From DATAXV01 sp036272915 (GTDB lineage: Bacteria > Chloroflexota > Dormibacteria > Dormibacterales > Dormibacteraceae): 28,963 nt of DNA. A program made the translations under genes and the position numbers. The notes beneath the pieces are model-generated. The model saw nothing but the letters and a program-made list of their open reading frames with translations, was not told where the DNA came from and did not search any database. Below, piece by piece: positions 15,364 to 23,540 of this stretch (position 1 is its first letter; each line of letters begins with the position of its first letter). The stretch lies in the NCBI GenBank assembly GCA_036272915.1, contig DATAXV010000148.1:1-28963 (forward strand), given 5' to 3'.

Positions 15364-17196
15364 CTACTCGACGGTGACGCTCTTGGCCAGGTTCCGGGGC
15401 TGGTCGACATCCCGGCCCAGCTCCACGGCGAGGTGGTAGGCGAAGAGCTGCAGCGCGGTGGAGACGAGCACCGCGCTGGCCGCCTCGTCCGCCCTGGGCA
15501 CGGCCAGGAGGTGGGTGGCGATGCCGTCCAGGCTGTGGTCGCCCTCGCTGACCACCGCCAGCACCGGCGCCTGGCGGGCGACCATCTCGTGGACGTTGCT
15601 CTGCATCTTCTCCCGGGTCGGGCCCTCGGTGCAGACGGCGACGACGGGAAAATTCTGGTCGAGGAGCGCGATCGGCCCGTGCTTCAGCGCCCCACCCGAC
15701 GAGCCCTCGGCGTGGACGTAGCTGATCTCCTTCAGCTTGAGCGCCCCCTCCAGGGCGACCGGATAGCCCATGCCCCGGCCGGTGTACATGAAACTGCGAT
15801 AGCCGGAGTAGCGGTGGGCCAGCCCGGCGATGCGCGGCTCGTCCTCCAGCACCCGCCGCAGCTGGCCGGGGAGGGCGTGCAGGCTCCGGCTGATCGCCTC
15901 CCGGCGCTCCGGCTCGAGGTGGCCGCGGGCGTCGGCCAGGCCGAGGGCGAGCAGGTAGAGGCTGATCACGTGGGAGCAGAAGGTCTTGGTCGAGCAGACG
16001 CTGACCTCCGGCCCCGCCTGCAGGTAGATCGCGCCATCGGCCTCGAGGGCGGCGGTGCTGGCGACGACGTTGGTCACCGCCACCGTCCGCGCCCCGGCGG
16101 CGATGGCCTGGCGGAGACCGACGATGGTGTCCGCGGTCTCCCCGGACTGGGTGACGGCGGCGACCAGCGTGTCCGGGCCGGCGGTCGGCCGCCGGTAGCG
16201 GAACTCGGAGGGATCCTGGGCCCTGGCCCTGATCCCCGCCCACTCCTCGAGGACGTGCTCGCCCAGCATCGCCGCGTGCAGCGAGGTGCCCATGCCCAGC
16301 AGCAGGACCTCGTCGCGCCGGGCGAGCTCCTCGCGTTCCGAGCCCAGCTCCGCCAGCTCCACCCGGCCCTCGGCGTCGAGGCGGCCGCGGAGGGCGTTGG
16401 CGACGGCGTCCGGGGTCTCGTGGATCTCCTTGATCATGAAGTGCGGATACCCCGACTTCTCCGCCTGGCTGACGTCCCAGTCGACGTGGACGGTGCGGGG
16501 GCGGACGGCGTGGCCGTCGAGCGTGGTGACGGTCGGCCCCAGCGGGGTGATCGCGCAGAGCTCGCCCTCTCCCAGCACCAGGACCCGGTTGGTGTACGGG
16601 AGGATGGCGGTGATGTCGGAGGCGAGGAAGCTCTCCTGGTGGCCGAGGCCGACCACCAGCGGTGCGTTGAGGCGGGCGCCGATCAGGAGCTCGGGGTCGT
16701 CGGCCGAGAAGAGGGCCAGAGCGTAGGCGCCGCGCAGCCGGCTCAGCGCCTCCCGGACGGCCTGCAGCAGGTCGCCGTGGTAGTACTCCTCGACCAGATG
16801 GGGCACGACCTCGCTGTCGGTGTCGGACTGGAAGACGTGGCCCTTGGCCTCCAGCTCCCGGCGGAGCTCGGTGAAGTTCTCGATGATGCCGTTGTGGACG
16901 ACCGACAGCCGCCCGCGGCAGTCCTGGTGGGGATGGGCGTTGACGACGGTGGGGCGGCCGTGGGTCGCCCAGCGCGTGTGGCCGATGCCGAGACGGCCCT
17001 CAGGCATGTCCAGCCGGAGCATCTCGAGCAGGCGGTCGACCTTGGCCTCGCTCTTGGTCACCGCGACCTCGGACCCGGGGCCGGGCAGCACGGCCACGCC
17101 GGCGGAGTCGTAGCCCCGGTATTCGAGCCGCTTGAGGCCCTCCATGATCACCGGGGCGGCCTGCCCCACGCCGAGATAGCCAATGATGCCGCACAT
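15364..17196 (-). CDS. glmS: Glutamine-fructose-6-phosphate aminotransferase (isomerizing) GlmS
   Basis: Makes glucosamine-6-phosphate from fructose-6-phosphate and glutamine, the entry step to UDP-GlcNAc and peptidoglycan. The 610 residues match the family. The start MCGIIGYLG puts the catalytic cysteine at position 2, which fixes ATG 17196 (with GGAGAG 8 bases upstream) against a longer frame to 17250. The glutaminase domain shows TRWATHGRPTVVNAHPH. The two SIS isomerase domains show SQSGETADTI, STKTFCSHV and EGALKLKEISYVHAEG, and the C-terminus is the conserved PRNLAKSVTVE. It follows cdaR after a 154-bp gap; that leader shows no convincing glmS ribozyme. No clear terminator follows the stop. 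Confidence 0.99.
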   Translation of the reverse strand: MCGIIGYLGVGQAAPVIMEGLKRLEYRGYDSAGVAVLPGPGSEVAVTKSEAKVDRLLEMLRLDMPEGRLGIGHTRWATHGRPTVVNAHPHQDCRGRLSVVHNGIIENFTELRRELEAKGHVFQSDTDSEVVPHLVEEYYHGDLLQAVREALSRLRGAYALALFSADDPELLIGARLNAPLVVGLGHQESFLASDITAILPYTNRVLVLGEGELCAITPLGPTVTTLDGHAVRPRTVHVDWDVSQAEKSGYPHFMIKEIHETPDAVANALRGRLDAEGRVELAELGSEREELARRDEVLLLGMGTSLHAAMLGEHVLEEWAGIRARAQDPSEFRYRRPTAGPDTLVAAVTQSGETADTIVGLRQAIAAGARTVAVTNVVASTAALEADGAIYLQAGPEVSVCSTKTFCSHVISLYLLALGLADARGHLEPERREAISRSLHALPGQLRRVLEDEPRIAGLAHRYSGYRSFMYTGRGMGYPVALEGALKLKEISYVHAEGSSGGALKHGPIALLDQNFPVVAVCTEGPTREKMQSNVHEMVARQAPVLAVVSEGDHSLDGIATHLLAVPRADEAASAVLVSTALQLFAYHLAVELGRDVDQPRNLAKSVTVE

Positions 17197-17350
17197 GTGA
17201 ACGCTCTCCAGATACAGCCAGCGACGGACGTGGCCCGATGTCGGAGTCAACGACGCCGGTCCGCGGCCAGTTACGCACCATACACGGCGGCCGGTGGCCG
17301 AAGCTACGCCCCGCGCGAGATCAAACCGGCCTCCCCCACGGGGCCCCGGA

Positions 17351-18418
17351 TCAGGGCGTGGTGGGCGTCGGCGAGGGGCTCGGGGTCGCCTTCGGCGACG
17401 GTGTCGGCGTCGGCTGGGTGCCGCCCGAGCAGCTGTAGGTGTGGACGACGACCACGGTCACCTCGACGGCGCCGCCGGACGGACTGACCACCCCCACCGA
17501 GCTCGATCCCGTCTGCAGGCTGCGGACGTAGGTCTGGCTCTGGGCGAGCCCGGAGAGATTGATCGGCGCGGTCGAGACCGACTGGATCTCGGTCAGGGCG
17601 CTGGTCGGCCCGCTGATCGTGGCGAACGTGCTCGGCGAGATGGACAGGCTCTGGATGGTGTAGCCGCAGGCCGGCTGCCCGGTCGCCTGCAGGGTGATCG
17701 CCACCTGCTTGGTGAAGACGCCGCCCTGGGTCTCGACCCTGGCCGTCGCCCGGGTCGGGGCGAAGTTGATCTGCGGCAGCGTGCGGACCGTGGCCAGGTC
17801 GACCTGCCTACCGCCCCGTTCGAAGTGAACCGGCAGGTAGGGCGCCCGTTCGGTGCCGGCGCTGGAGATGGGCAGGTCGAACTCGACGTAGGCGGAGAGC
17901 CCGTTGAGCAGCGAAGCCGGAGCGGTCACCGTCACCTGACAGGCCTCGGCGTCGTTGCCGCAGGTCGCGTAGGTCCCGGAGGAGACCAGGGAGATGCCCA
18001 GCGAGGCGTTGATGTCGGTGACGTGCACCCGGATCGGAAGCTGGCGGGTGACCAGGCTGTCGAGGCGCAGGTGGAGGGGGATCCTCGGCGTCTCCACGGT
18101 GACACCGTCGGTCGCGCCGCTGACCTCGGCCTGGTAGGTGTGGTCGCCCGAGGTGGCCCCGGTCAGGTCGACCACCGCACCGACCTGCGTCTGGCGCTGG
18201 AACTGGCGCACCGACTCGGCCAGCCCCGCCACCGTCACCGGCACCGACTGGGGTGGGTCGATCACGACCAGCGAGGTGGGCAGGTTCTGGTAGGAGAGGC
18301 CCACCGACACCGTCTTCACCGACGGCGGGTTCTCGGAGAAGGCGACGGCGGCGAGAAGGGCCAGGGCCAGGACCAGCGAGAGCAGCTTGAGCCGCCAGTT
18401 ACCGACGAGCCAGCTCAT
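17351..18418 (-). CDS. cdaR: YbbR-domain protein, c-di-AMP cyclase regulator CdaR
   Basis: A 355-residue membrane-anchored protein. One N-terminal transmembrane helix (NWRLKLLSLVLALALLAAVAF, with the typical N-N/W-x-x-L-K start) is followed by about 290 residues of extracytoplasmic YbbR repeats. These are seen as recurring patterns such as LPTSLVVIDPPQSVPVTVAG, LVTRQLPIRV and a C-terminal VVVVHTYSC strand. It ends in a low-complexity Pro/Thr/Ser tail (PTPSPKATPSPSPTPTTP) that probably spans the wall. In Firmicutes CdaR binds and modulates CdaA. Its ATG overlaps the end of cdaA by 20 bp, so the pair is coupled. It has four or more Cys in the exposed part, which is unusual for an actinobacterial-type secreted domain and may form disulfides. 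Confidence 0.93.
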   Translation of the reverse strand: MSWLVGNWRLKLLSLVLALALLAAVAFSENPPSVKTVSVGLSYQNLPTSLVVIDPPQSVPVTVAGLAESVRQFQRQTQVGAVVDLTGATSGDHTYQAEVSGATDGVTVETPRIPLHLRLDSLVTRQLPIRVHVTDINASLGISLVSSGTYATCGNDAEACQVTVTAPASLLNGLSAYVEFDLPISSAGTERAPYLPVHFERGGRQVDLATVRTLPQINFAPTRATARVETQGGVFTKQVAITLQATGQPACGYTIQSLSISPSTFATISGPTSALTEIQSVSTAPINLSGLAQSQTYVRSLQTGSSSVGVVSPSGGAVEVTVVVVHTYSCSGGTQPTPTPSPKATPSPSPTPTTP

Positions 18419-19268
18419 GCAGTCCCCGGTTGAGGCGCACGCCGATGCTCGGCTTGCGGCCGTTGCTGGAGGTGGTCTCGAGGCTCCCCGTCACCCGCTC
18501 GCGCAGGCCGTCGGGGTCGAGGTTGCGGGTGATCGCGCCGTTCTCGACGATCGAGATGCCGCCCGTCTCCTCGGAGACGACCAGGATCAGCGCGTCGCTG
18601 ACCAGCGACAGGCCGATCGCCGCCCGATGCCGGGTGCCCAACCGCTCCCGGACCGAGCCCTCCTCGGGCAGCGGGAGCAGGCAGCCGGCGGCGAGCACGG
18701 TCGTGCCCCGGACCAGCACCGCACCGTCGTGGAGTGGCGAATTGGGGAAGAAGATCGTCTGCAGCAGCTCGACCGAGATCTCGCTGTTGAGCCGGACACC
18801 GGTCTCCGCGTAGTCCTCGAGGCCGACCTCGCGCTCGAAGGCGATCAGCGCCCCCTCCTTCTTCGCCGAGAGCCGCTCGGCGGCCCTGATCGCGTCGGAG
18901 ACGGCTTTGTTGAAGAGCTGCTGGTTGAACCGCGCCAGCGGCCGGCCCAGATGAGGGACCCGGCCCAGCTGGTCGAGCATCCGGCGGAGCTCGGGCTGGA
19001 ACAGCACGATCAGCGCGATGGCGATGACCGAGGCGGCGTTCTGAAAGAGCCAGCTGAGCAGGACCAGGTGGAGCTGCACGGAGAGGAAGCCGAGGATGCC
19101 GAGCACGATCAGGCCGAGCAGCAGCTGCGTCGCCTGCGTGCCCTTGACCAGCCGCAGCAGCTGGTACAGGAAGAAGGTCACGACGACGACATCGATGATC
19201 TCGACCGGGCCCAGCTTGCTCACGGTGATCCAGAGCTGGTGGAGCATGTCGGCGAGGACGCCGGTCAC
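18399..19268 (-). CDS. cdaA: Membrane diadenylate cyclase CdaA
   Basis: Condenses two ATP to the second messenger c-di-AMP, which controls potassium and osmolyte balance and cell-wall homeostasis. The 289-residue protein has three N-terminal membrane helices (about 23-41, 46-64, 70-90). A DAC domain follows with the catalytic DGA (181-183, in SPLHDGAV), the GCLLPL strand and RHRAAIGLS (213-221), then ILVVSEETG. All active-site motifs are intact. It starts with GTG overlapping the argF stop as GTGA. It is coupled to cdaR. In Firmicutes the set is cdaA-cdaR-glmM; here glmS follows instead. Confidence 0.97.
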   Translation of the reverse strand: MTGVLADMLHQLWITVSKLGPVEIIDVVVVTFFLYQLLRLVKGTQATQLLLGLIVLGILGFLSVQLHLVLLSWLFQNAASVIAIALIVLFQPELRRMLDQLGRVPHLGRPLARFNQQLFNKAVSDAIRAAERLSAKKEGALIAFEREVGLEDYAETGVRLNSEISVELLQTIFFPNSPLHDGAVLVRGTTVLAAGCLLPLPEEGSVRERLGTRHRAAIGLSLVSDALILVVSEETGGISIVENGAITRNLDPDGLRERVTGSLETTSSNGRKPSIGVRLNRGLHELARR

Positions 19269-20170
19269 GACACACCTCCGATCAGGACGGCCATCAGGGC
19301 CATCTGCACCCAGAGGCGGTTCTCGGCCTGGTCGAAGACGATCGAGCGGGGACCGTCGATCACGCCGGCGGCGACCTCCTCGCCGCGGTGGGCGGGCAGG
19401 CAGTGCATGAACAGGGCGCTCGGCGCCATGTTCATGAGGTGCTCGTCGACCTGGTACTCGGCGAACTCGCGCCGCCTGACCTCGGCCTCCGCCTCCTGGC
19501 CCATCGACGTCCAGACGTCGGTGTAGACGATGTCGGCATTGGCGACGGCACCGAGATCGCCGGTGACGCGGACGCCGTCGCCATGGCCGTCGGCGGGCGC
19601 GTAGCCGGGCGGCGTGACCACGGCCAGGCGCAGACCGAGCAGGTGGGCCGCCTCGATCAGGGAACCGGCGACGTTGTTGCCGTCACCGACGAAGGCGATC
19701 GACACCGACCCGTCCAGCCGGCCCAGGTGCTCGCGCACGGTGAGCAGATCGGCCATCACCTGGCAGGGGTGGGAGCGGTCGGTCAGGGCGTTGATGAGCG
19801 GGCAGCGCGCCGCCGCCGCCATCGTCTCCAGGTCACGGTGGGAGAAGAGCCGGGCCACGATCCCGTCGACGTAGCGATCGAGGACCGCGGCGACATCGGC
19901 GGGCGTCTCCCGCGTACCCAGTCCGACCTCATGGTCCTGGAGCGTGATCGGGCTGCCGCCGAGGCGCTCCACCCCGACGTGGAACGACACACGGGTCCGG
20001 GTCGAGGGCTTCTGGAGCAGGATCGCGACGGCGCGCCCCTGGAGTGGCGTCTGGCGCCACTCACCTGCCTTGATCCGGCCTGCCAGATCGAGTATGCCGA
20101 TCACATCTCCGGCCGTGAGTTCGGCGAGGTCGAGGAAATCCGAACCGTACAGTCGACCGAGCGTGCTCAC
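19265..20170 (-). CDS. argF: Ornithine carbamoyltransferase ArgF
   Basis: Makes citrulline from ornithine and carbamoyl phosphate in arginine synthesis. The defining motifs are in order: carbamoyl-phosphate site KPSTRTRVSF, HPCQ, ornithine-side DVWTSMGQE and MHCLPAHRGEEV. Size (about 301 residues) is normal. Several in-frame GTG codons precede the domain; GTG 20170 is chosen because AAGGTGA lies 8 bases upstream. GTG 20191 would add seven residues. No other arginine gene is in the window, and its coupling (GTGA) to cdaA is unusual. Confidence 0.97.
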   Translation of the reverse strand: MSTLGRLYGSDFLDLAELTAGDVIGILDLAGRIKAGEWRQTPLQGRAVAILLQKPSTRTRVSFHVGVERLGGSPITLQDHEVGLGTRETPADVAAVLDRYVDGIVARLFSHRDLETMAAAARCPLINALTDRSHPCQVMADLLTVREHLGRLDGSVSIAFVGDGNNVAGSLIEAAHLLGLRLAVVTPPGYAPADGHGDGVRVTGDLGAVANADIVYTDVWTSMGQEAEAEVRRREFAEYQVDEHLMNMAPSALFMHCLPAHRGEEVAAGVIDGPRSIVFDQAENRLWVQMALMAVLIGGVS

Positions 20171-20249
20171 GTACACCGTCACCTTACCCACTGCGCCGAA
20201 CCGTGCGCGGGTTTTATCGGGCTCCAGGCGCCGCCGGCGCTGTCTCGCC

Positions 20250-20810
20250 TCACAATTCGGGGCGGATCAGCTCTCCAGCCTTCACGCGGTGCTTGGAAAA
20301 ATCGAGGTGCGGATCGAAGGTCGGCAGCCGCGCTCGCAGCGCCTCCTCGTCGCGCAGCCGGAGCACCAGGTCGCGGCAGGCGACGGGATCGAGGCCGGTG
20401 GCGGCCGGTCGGAACCGGTAGCCGCGGCCGTCGCGCAGGCGAAGCGTGAGCCGGTCGGTGATACGGATCTGAGGCCAGGTCATCGCCGCCCACTCGCTCT
20501 GGTCGGCGAGCGTGACCACCTCCAGCTCGTCCCAGCGGAGGCGGAGCTCGCGCTCTTGGAGGACGACGAGGAGCAGGTCACGGAAGAAGCCCAGGCGGCA
20601 GCGGGGCCAGCCGCGCAGCCGGGCGGCGCCGCGGGCGCCGGTGAAGAGCGCGATGAGACCGCAGATGATCGCCAGGGCGCTCAGCGGCAGCAGCCGCACC
20701 GCGCTCAGGGCCACCCCCAGGGCGACCAGCCCGCCGGCCAGGCAGAAGCACAGCGTGGCGATGAAGGCGGGGCGCGTACGAGATCTGGCGAAGATCACGG
20801 CGCGGTTCAC
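20250..20810 (-). CDS. Small membrane protein of unknown function
   Basis: About 186 residues starting at GTG 20810; an upstream open frame to 20987 lacks coding character. Two closely spaced membrane helices (PAFIATLCFCLAGGLVALGVAL and LPLSALAIICGLIALFTGA) are followed by a soluble domain of some 110 residues. It is rich in short strands and Arg/Leu (LQERELRLRWDELEVVTLADQSEWAAMTW, ITDRLTLRLRDGRGYRF). This is the layout of bacterial PH-like membrane proteins, where a helical hairpin carries a cytoplasmic beta barrel. I do not recognise a named family. It precedes argF by about 80 bp on the same strand and is divergent from the Nudix gene. Confidence 0.6.
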   Translation of the reverse strand: MNRAVIFARSRTRPAFIATLCFCLAGGLVALGVALSAVRLLPLSALAIICGLIALFTGARGAARLRGWPRCRLGFFRDLLLVVLQERELRLRWDELEVVTLADQSEWAAMTWPQIRITDRLTLRLRDGRGYRFRPAATGLDPVACRDLVLRLRDEEALRARLPTFDPHLDFSKHRVKAGELIRPEL

Positions 20811-20997
20811 GATACGCCGCTCGGGGGCGGTGGCGGAAGGGCCTGACGAGAACCGCGGAAAGGCCTCCGACGGGCCCGGAACGCCCCCGCGAGCGACGTC
20901 CAGCGATCTCGCTCCGGCGGGGCTTCGCCGCCGGACGCGACAATGGAAGGGCCGACCATGGACAGCACCTCCGGACCCGGTCACCACCGCAGCTCGG

Positions 20998-21597
20998 GTG
21001 GGTCGGACCGGCGGCCGCCATCCTCAGCTGCTCCAGCTCACCGGCTCGCTGCGGCCCGCGCTCGTCGGCGAGGACGTCTGGGGTGCCGGCACCATCCCCC
21101 TCCGCGTCTCCGTCTACGACCGGCCGGCGCGGCTGCCCGAGGAGCTGATCACCTCGGTTCGCTGCCTGGTCCGGGTCGGCGAGCGCGTCGTCATCTGCCG
21201 GAACGCGGACGGGGTCGTCCACGCCCTGCCCGGAGGCCGGCGGGAGCCGGGTGAGACCGTGGAGGCGACCGCGGTCAGGGAGGTCGCCGAGGAGACCGGC
21301 TGGCGGCTCGACATCGGGAGCATCCGGCCCGCCGGCTGGCTCCACCTCCAGCACCTGGGGCCCTGGCCCACGGGCGGCAGCGGCCGTCCCTATCCCGACT
21401 TCGTGATGCCGGTCCTGCGCGCCCGTGCCGGCGAACGGCTGGCCGGTGCCGGCGAGGAGTGGACCGACACCGACAACTACGAGATCGCGTCATGGCTGGC
21501 GACGGTGGCCGAGGCCATCACGCTGGTCGCCGGGGAGAGGCGGGAGCGGTGGGCCCTCCCCCTCCTTCACCAACTGAGAGAGGAGGCCACGGCTTGA
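20998..21597 (+). CDS. Nudix hydrolase
   Basis: A 199-residue Nudix-fold pyrophosphohydrolase; the substrate is unknown (many cleave nucleoside diphosphate derivatives). The Nudix box is complete: GRREPGETVEATAVREVAEETGW at about residues 80-102 fits Gx5Ex7REUxEExGU. An N-terminal segment of about 50 residues (LLQLTGSLRPALVGEDVWGAGTIPLR) precedes the domain. The start is uncertain. GTG 20998 is the nearest in-frame start but has no ribosome site, while a well-formed GGAAGG-ATG (20958) lies in another frame, so a single-base frameshift near the N-terminus is possible. The stop overlaps the next gene's TTG (TTGA). Confidence 0.88.
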   Translation: MGRTGGRHPQLLQLTGSLRPALVGEDVWGAGTIPLRVSVYDRPARLPEELITSVRCLVRVGERVVICRNADGVVHALPGGRREPGETVEATAVREVAEETGWRLDIGSIRPAGWLHLQHLGPWPTGGSGRPYPDFVMPVLRARAGERLAGAGEEWTDTDNYEIASWLATVAEAITLVAGERRERWALPLLHQLREEATA

Positions 21598-22394
21598 CAG
21601 CGGATCCGATCGCCCGGCAGTTCGTCTTCGACACCTACGCCGATCTCTACGACCGGAGCCGCCCCGAGTACCCGCGGGCGATGCTGAGCGACCTCCAGGC
21701 CGACGGCATCCTGCATCCGGCCGCCGACGTCCTCGAGGTCGGCGCCGGGCCGGGCCAGCTCACCGCCGCGGTGGCCCCGCTGGTGGCGTCGGTGACGGCG
21801 CTGGAGCCGGGCGACCATCTGGCCCAGCTCGCCGAGCGCCGGGTGGCGGGGTCTGGCAGCGTCACCGTTGTCCGCAGCGCGTTCGAGCGGTGGACGCCGC
21901 CGCCCGGACGCCGCTTCGACGCCATCGTCGCCGGGACCTCGTTCCACTGGCTGGAGCGGGGGACCCGGTTCCGGCGGTCGGCGACGCTGCTCCAGCCGGG
22001 AGGGGCGATCGCGGCCAGCTGGAACATGTGGGACGGCAACCCGCTGGCCCAGTTCGACGATCTCTTCGACGCCCTCGCCCCGACCATGGGCGAGCGGCGC
22101 CGGTCGGGCGGGAGCGCACCGCAGCGCCGGGACGGCGACGAGCCGGGCCGCGACCTGTTCGAGCCCTGGCATGACCGGAGCTACCGCTGGGAGGTCAGGT
22201 ACGCGCCGAGGGGCCTGGTCGAGATGCTGGCCACCCACTCCGCCTATCACGTGATAGCGCGGCAGGAGCGGGAGGCGGTGCTCGACGCGATCGAGCGCCG
22301 GGTACCGGCGGGCGGGATCGTCATCCCCTACGTGACCGCCCTCCGTGTTGCCCGCCTGCGGCCGGGCGGGCTGAGGAGCCAGATCTACCCGTAG
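21594..22394 (+). CDS. Class I SAM-dependent methyltransferase
   Basis: A 266-residue methyltransferase of the UbiE/Coq5-like (Methyltransf_11) type. The SAM-binding motif VLEVGAGPGQLTAAVA is at about residues 46-61, followed by the acidic VTALEPGDHLAQLAERR and the FDAIVAGTSFHWL strand typical of small-molecule methyltransferases of this group. The start YADLYDRSRPEYP is also family-typical. TTG 21594 is chosen because GAGGAGG lies 7 bases upstream and it overlaps the Nudix stop, indicating coupled translation. The acceptor is unknown. Its last 10 bases overlap the end of truA, which faces it. Confidence 0.93.
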   Translation: MTADPIARQFVFDTYADLYDRSRPEYPRAMLSDLQADGILHPAADVLEVGAGPGQLTAAVAPLVASVTALEPGDHLAQLAERRVAGSGSVTVVRSAFERWTPPPGRRFDAIVAGTSFHWLERGTRFRRSATLLQPGGAIAASWNMWDGNPLAQFDDLFDALAPTMGERRRSGGSAPQRRDGDEPGRDLFEPWHDRSYRWEVRYAPRGLVEMLATHSAYHVIARQEREAVLDAIERRVPAGGIVIPYVTALRVARLRPGGLRSQIYP

Positions 22395-23116
22395 GTGACC
22401 TCGACCAGGGTCAGGCCGGCCGCCGGCGCGGTCTGGGCGGCGAGCGCGCGGTCCCTCGCCTCCAGGATCTCGAGCGGCCAGCCGGCCTGCCTGCGGCCCT
22501 GCCCGACCTCGGCCAGGGCGGCGGCGATCCCGCGGACCATGCCGCGCAGGAACCCCTCCCCCACCACCTCGAGCTCGACGAAGGGCGGCCGGCGCTCGAC
22601 CCGCGCGCTGATCAGGGCCCGGACCACGTCCCGCTCCGGCTGGGCCGTGCAGTAGGTGGTCCAGTCGTGGCGGCCGACCAGCCGCGCGGCGGCGCCATCC
22701 ATGGCCGCCGCGTCGAGACCGGCGGGCAGGTGCCAGCACCGTCCCCGCCAGAGCGCGGGCCGGGCGGGCCGGTCAAGGTAGCGGTACCGGTAGCGGCGGG
22801 AACGCGCCGAGTAGCGTGCGTGGAACGACTCCGGGGCCTCCGAACACTCAAGGACGGCGACGTCCGGCGGCAGATGCGCGTTGAGAGCCCCGGTCAGGCG
22901 CTCTGCCGGGATCCCGCCCTCGACGGAGAGGCTCACCACCTGTCCTTCGGCATGGGTGCCAGCGTCGGTCCGCCCGGCCGCGACCAGGGTGCCCAGCTCC
23001 AGGGGGAGCTCCCCCAGAGCACGACGAAGCTCGCCCTCGACCGTCGGCTGCCCGGGCTGGAACTGCCAGCCCGCGTAGCGGCCCCCGTCGTACTCGAGGA
23101 CGAGCTTCAGGTGCAT
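22385..23116 (-). CDS. truA: tRNA pseudouridine(38-40) synthase TruA
   Basis: Converts U38-U40 of tRNA anticodon stems to pseudouridine. The 243-residue protein has KLVLEYDGGRYAGWQFQPGQPTVEG (4-28) and the catalytic aspartate D51 in AAGRTDAGTHAEGQVV. Other features are the FHARYSARSRRYRYRYL strand and the C-terminal GEGFLRGMVRGI. ATG 23116 is taken as the start; GTG 23128 is four codons upstream. It lies 25 bp after rpsI, so it is the last gene of the ribosomal operon. It is placed after rplM-rpsI rather than in the more common slot between rplQ and rplM. Confidence 0.97.
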   Translation of the reverse strand: MHLKLVLEYDGGRYAGWQFQPGQPTVEGELRRALGELPLELGTLVAAGRTDAGTHAEGQVVSLSVEGGIPAERLTGALNAHLPPDVAVLECSEAPESFHARYSARSRRYRYRYLDRPARPALWRGRCWHLPAGLDAAAMDGAAARLVGRHDWTTYCTAQPERDVVRALISARVERRPPFVELEVVGEGFLRGMVRGIAAALAEVGQGRRQAGWPLEILEARDRALAAQTAPAAGLTLVEVTYG

Positions 23117-23141
23117 CGGCGTCAACACGACGCCGGTGCGA

Positions 23142-23540
23142 TCAGCGCTTGGTGAACTGCGGCGCCTTGCGGGCGCGCTTCAGGCCGTACTTCTTGCGCT
23201 CCTTCACGCGGGAGTCGCGCGAGAGCAGGCCCTGCGGCTTCAGCGTCGGCCGCATCTCCGGGTCGAGCGCGATCAGGGCCCGGGAGATGCCGTGCGAGAT
23301 CGCTCCCGCCTGGCCGGCGACGCCGCCGCCCTCGACCTTGATGCTGACGTCGAAGCGGCGCTGCGTCTCGGTCAGGCGCAGCGGCCGGAGCACGACCTGC
23401 TCCAGACGGCGCTGGCCGAGGTAGGCGAGCGCCTCCTTGTTGTTGATCGTGACCCGGCCCTCGCCGGTGACCAGCCGCACGCGGGCGATGGCCTCCTTGC
23501 GGCGCCCGACGGCCCGGGCGAGGATCTCCTGCTCAGGCAA
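23142..23540 (-). CDS. rpsI: 30S ribosomal protein S9
   Basis: Small-subunit protein whose C-terminal lysine/arginine tail reaches the P-site tRNA. Recognised by AVGRRKEAIARVRL, VTINNKEALAYL, VEGGGVAGQAGAISHGISRALI and the ending LSRDSRVKERKKYGLKRARKAPQFTKR, here intact to the last KR. TTG 23540 gives 132 residues, the family size, and has AGGGGG nine bases upstream. It overlaps the end of rplM by 8 bp. ATG 23561 would add seven residues but has no ribosome site. Confidence 0.98.
   Translation of the reverse strand: MPEQEILARAVGRRKEAIARVRLVTGEGRVTINNKEALAYLGQRRLEQVVLRPLRLTETQRRFDVSIKVEGGGVAGQAGAISHGISRALIALDPEMRPTLKPQGLLSRDSRVKERKKYGLKRARKAPQFTKR

Noticed and set aside
17197..17350. A glmS ribozyme in the glmS leader
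   Set aside because: The 154-bp leader shows short GC hairpins but not the conserved ribozyme core that I could recognise; a covariance-model search would decide.
20512..20997. A long N-terminal extension of the Nudix protein
   Set aside because: This part is antisense to the small membrane protein and low-complexity basic in character.
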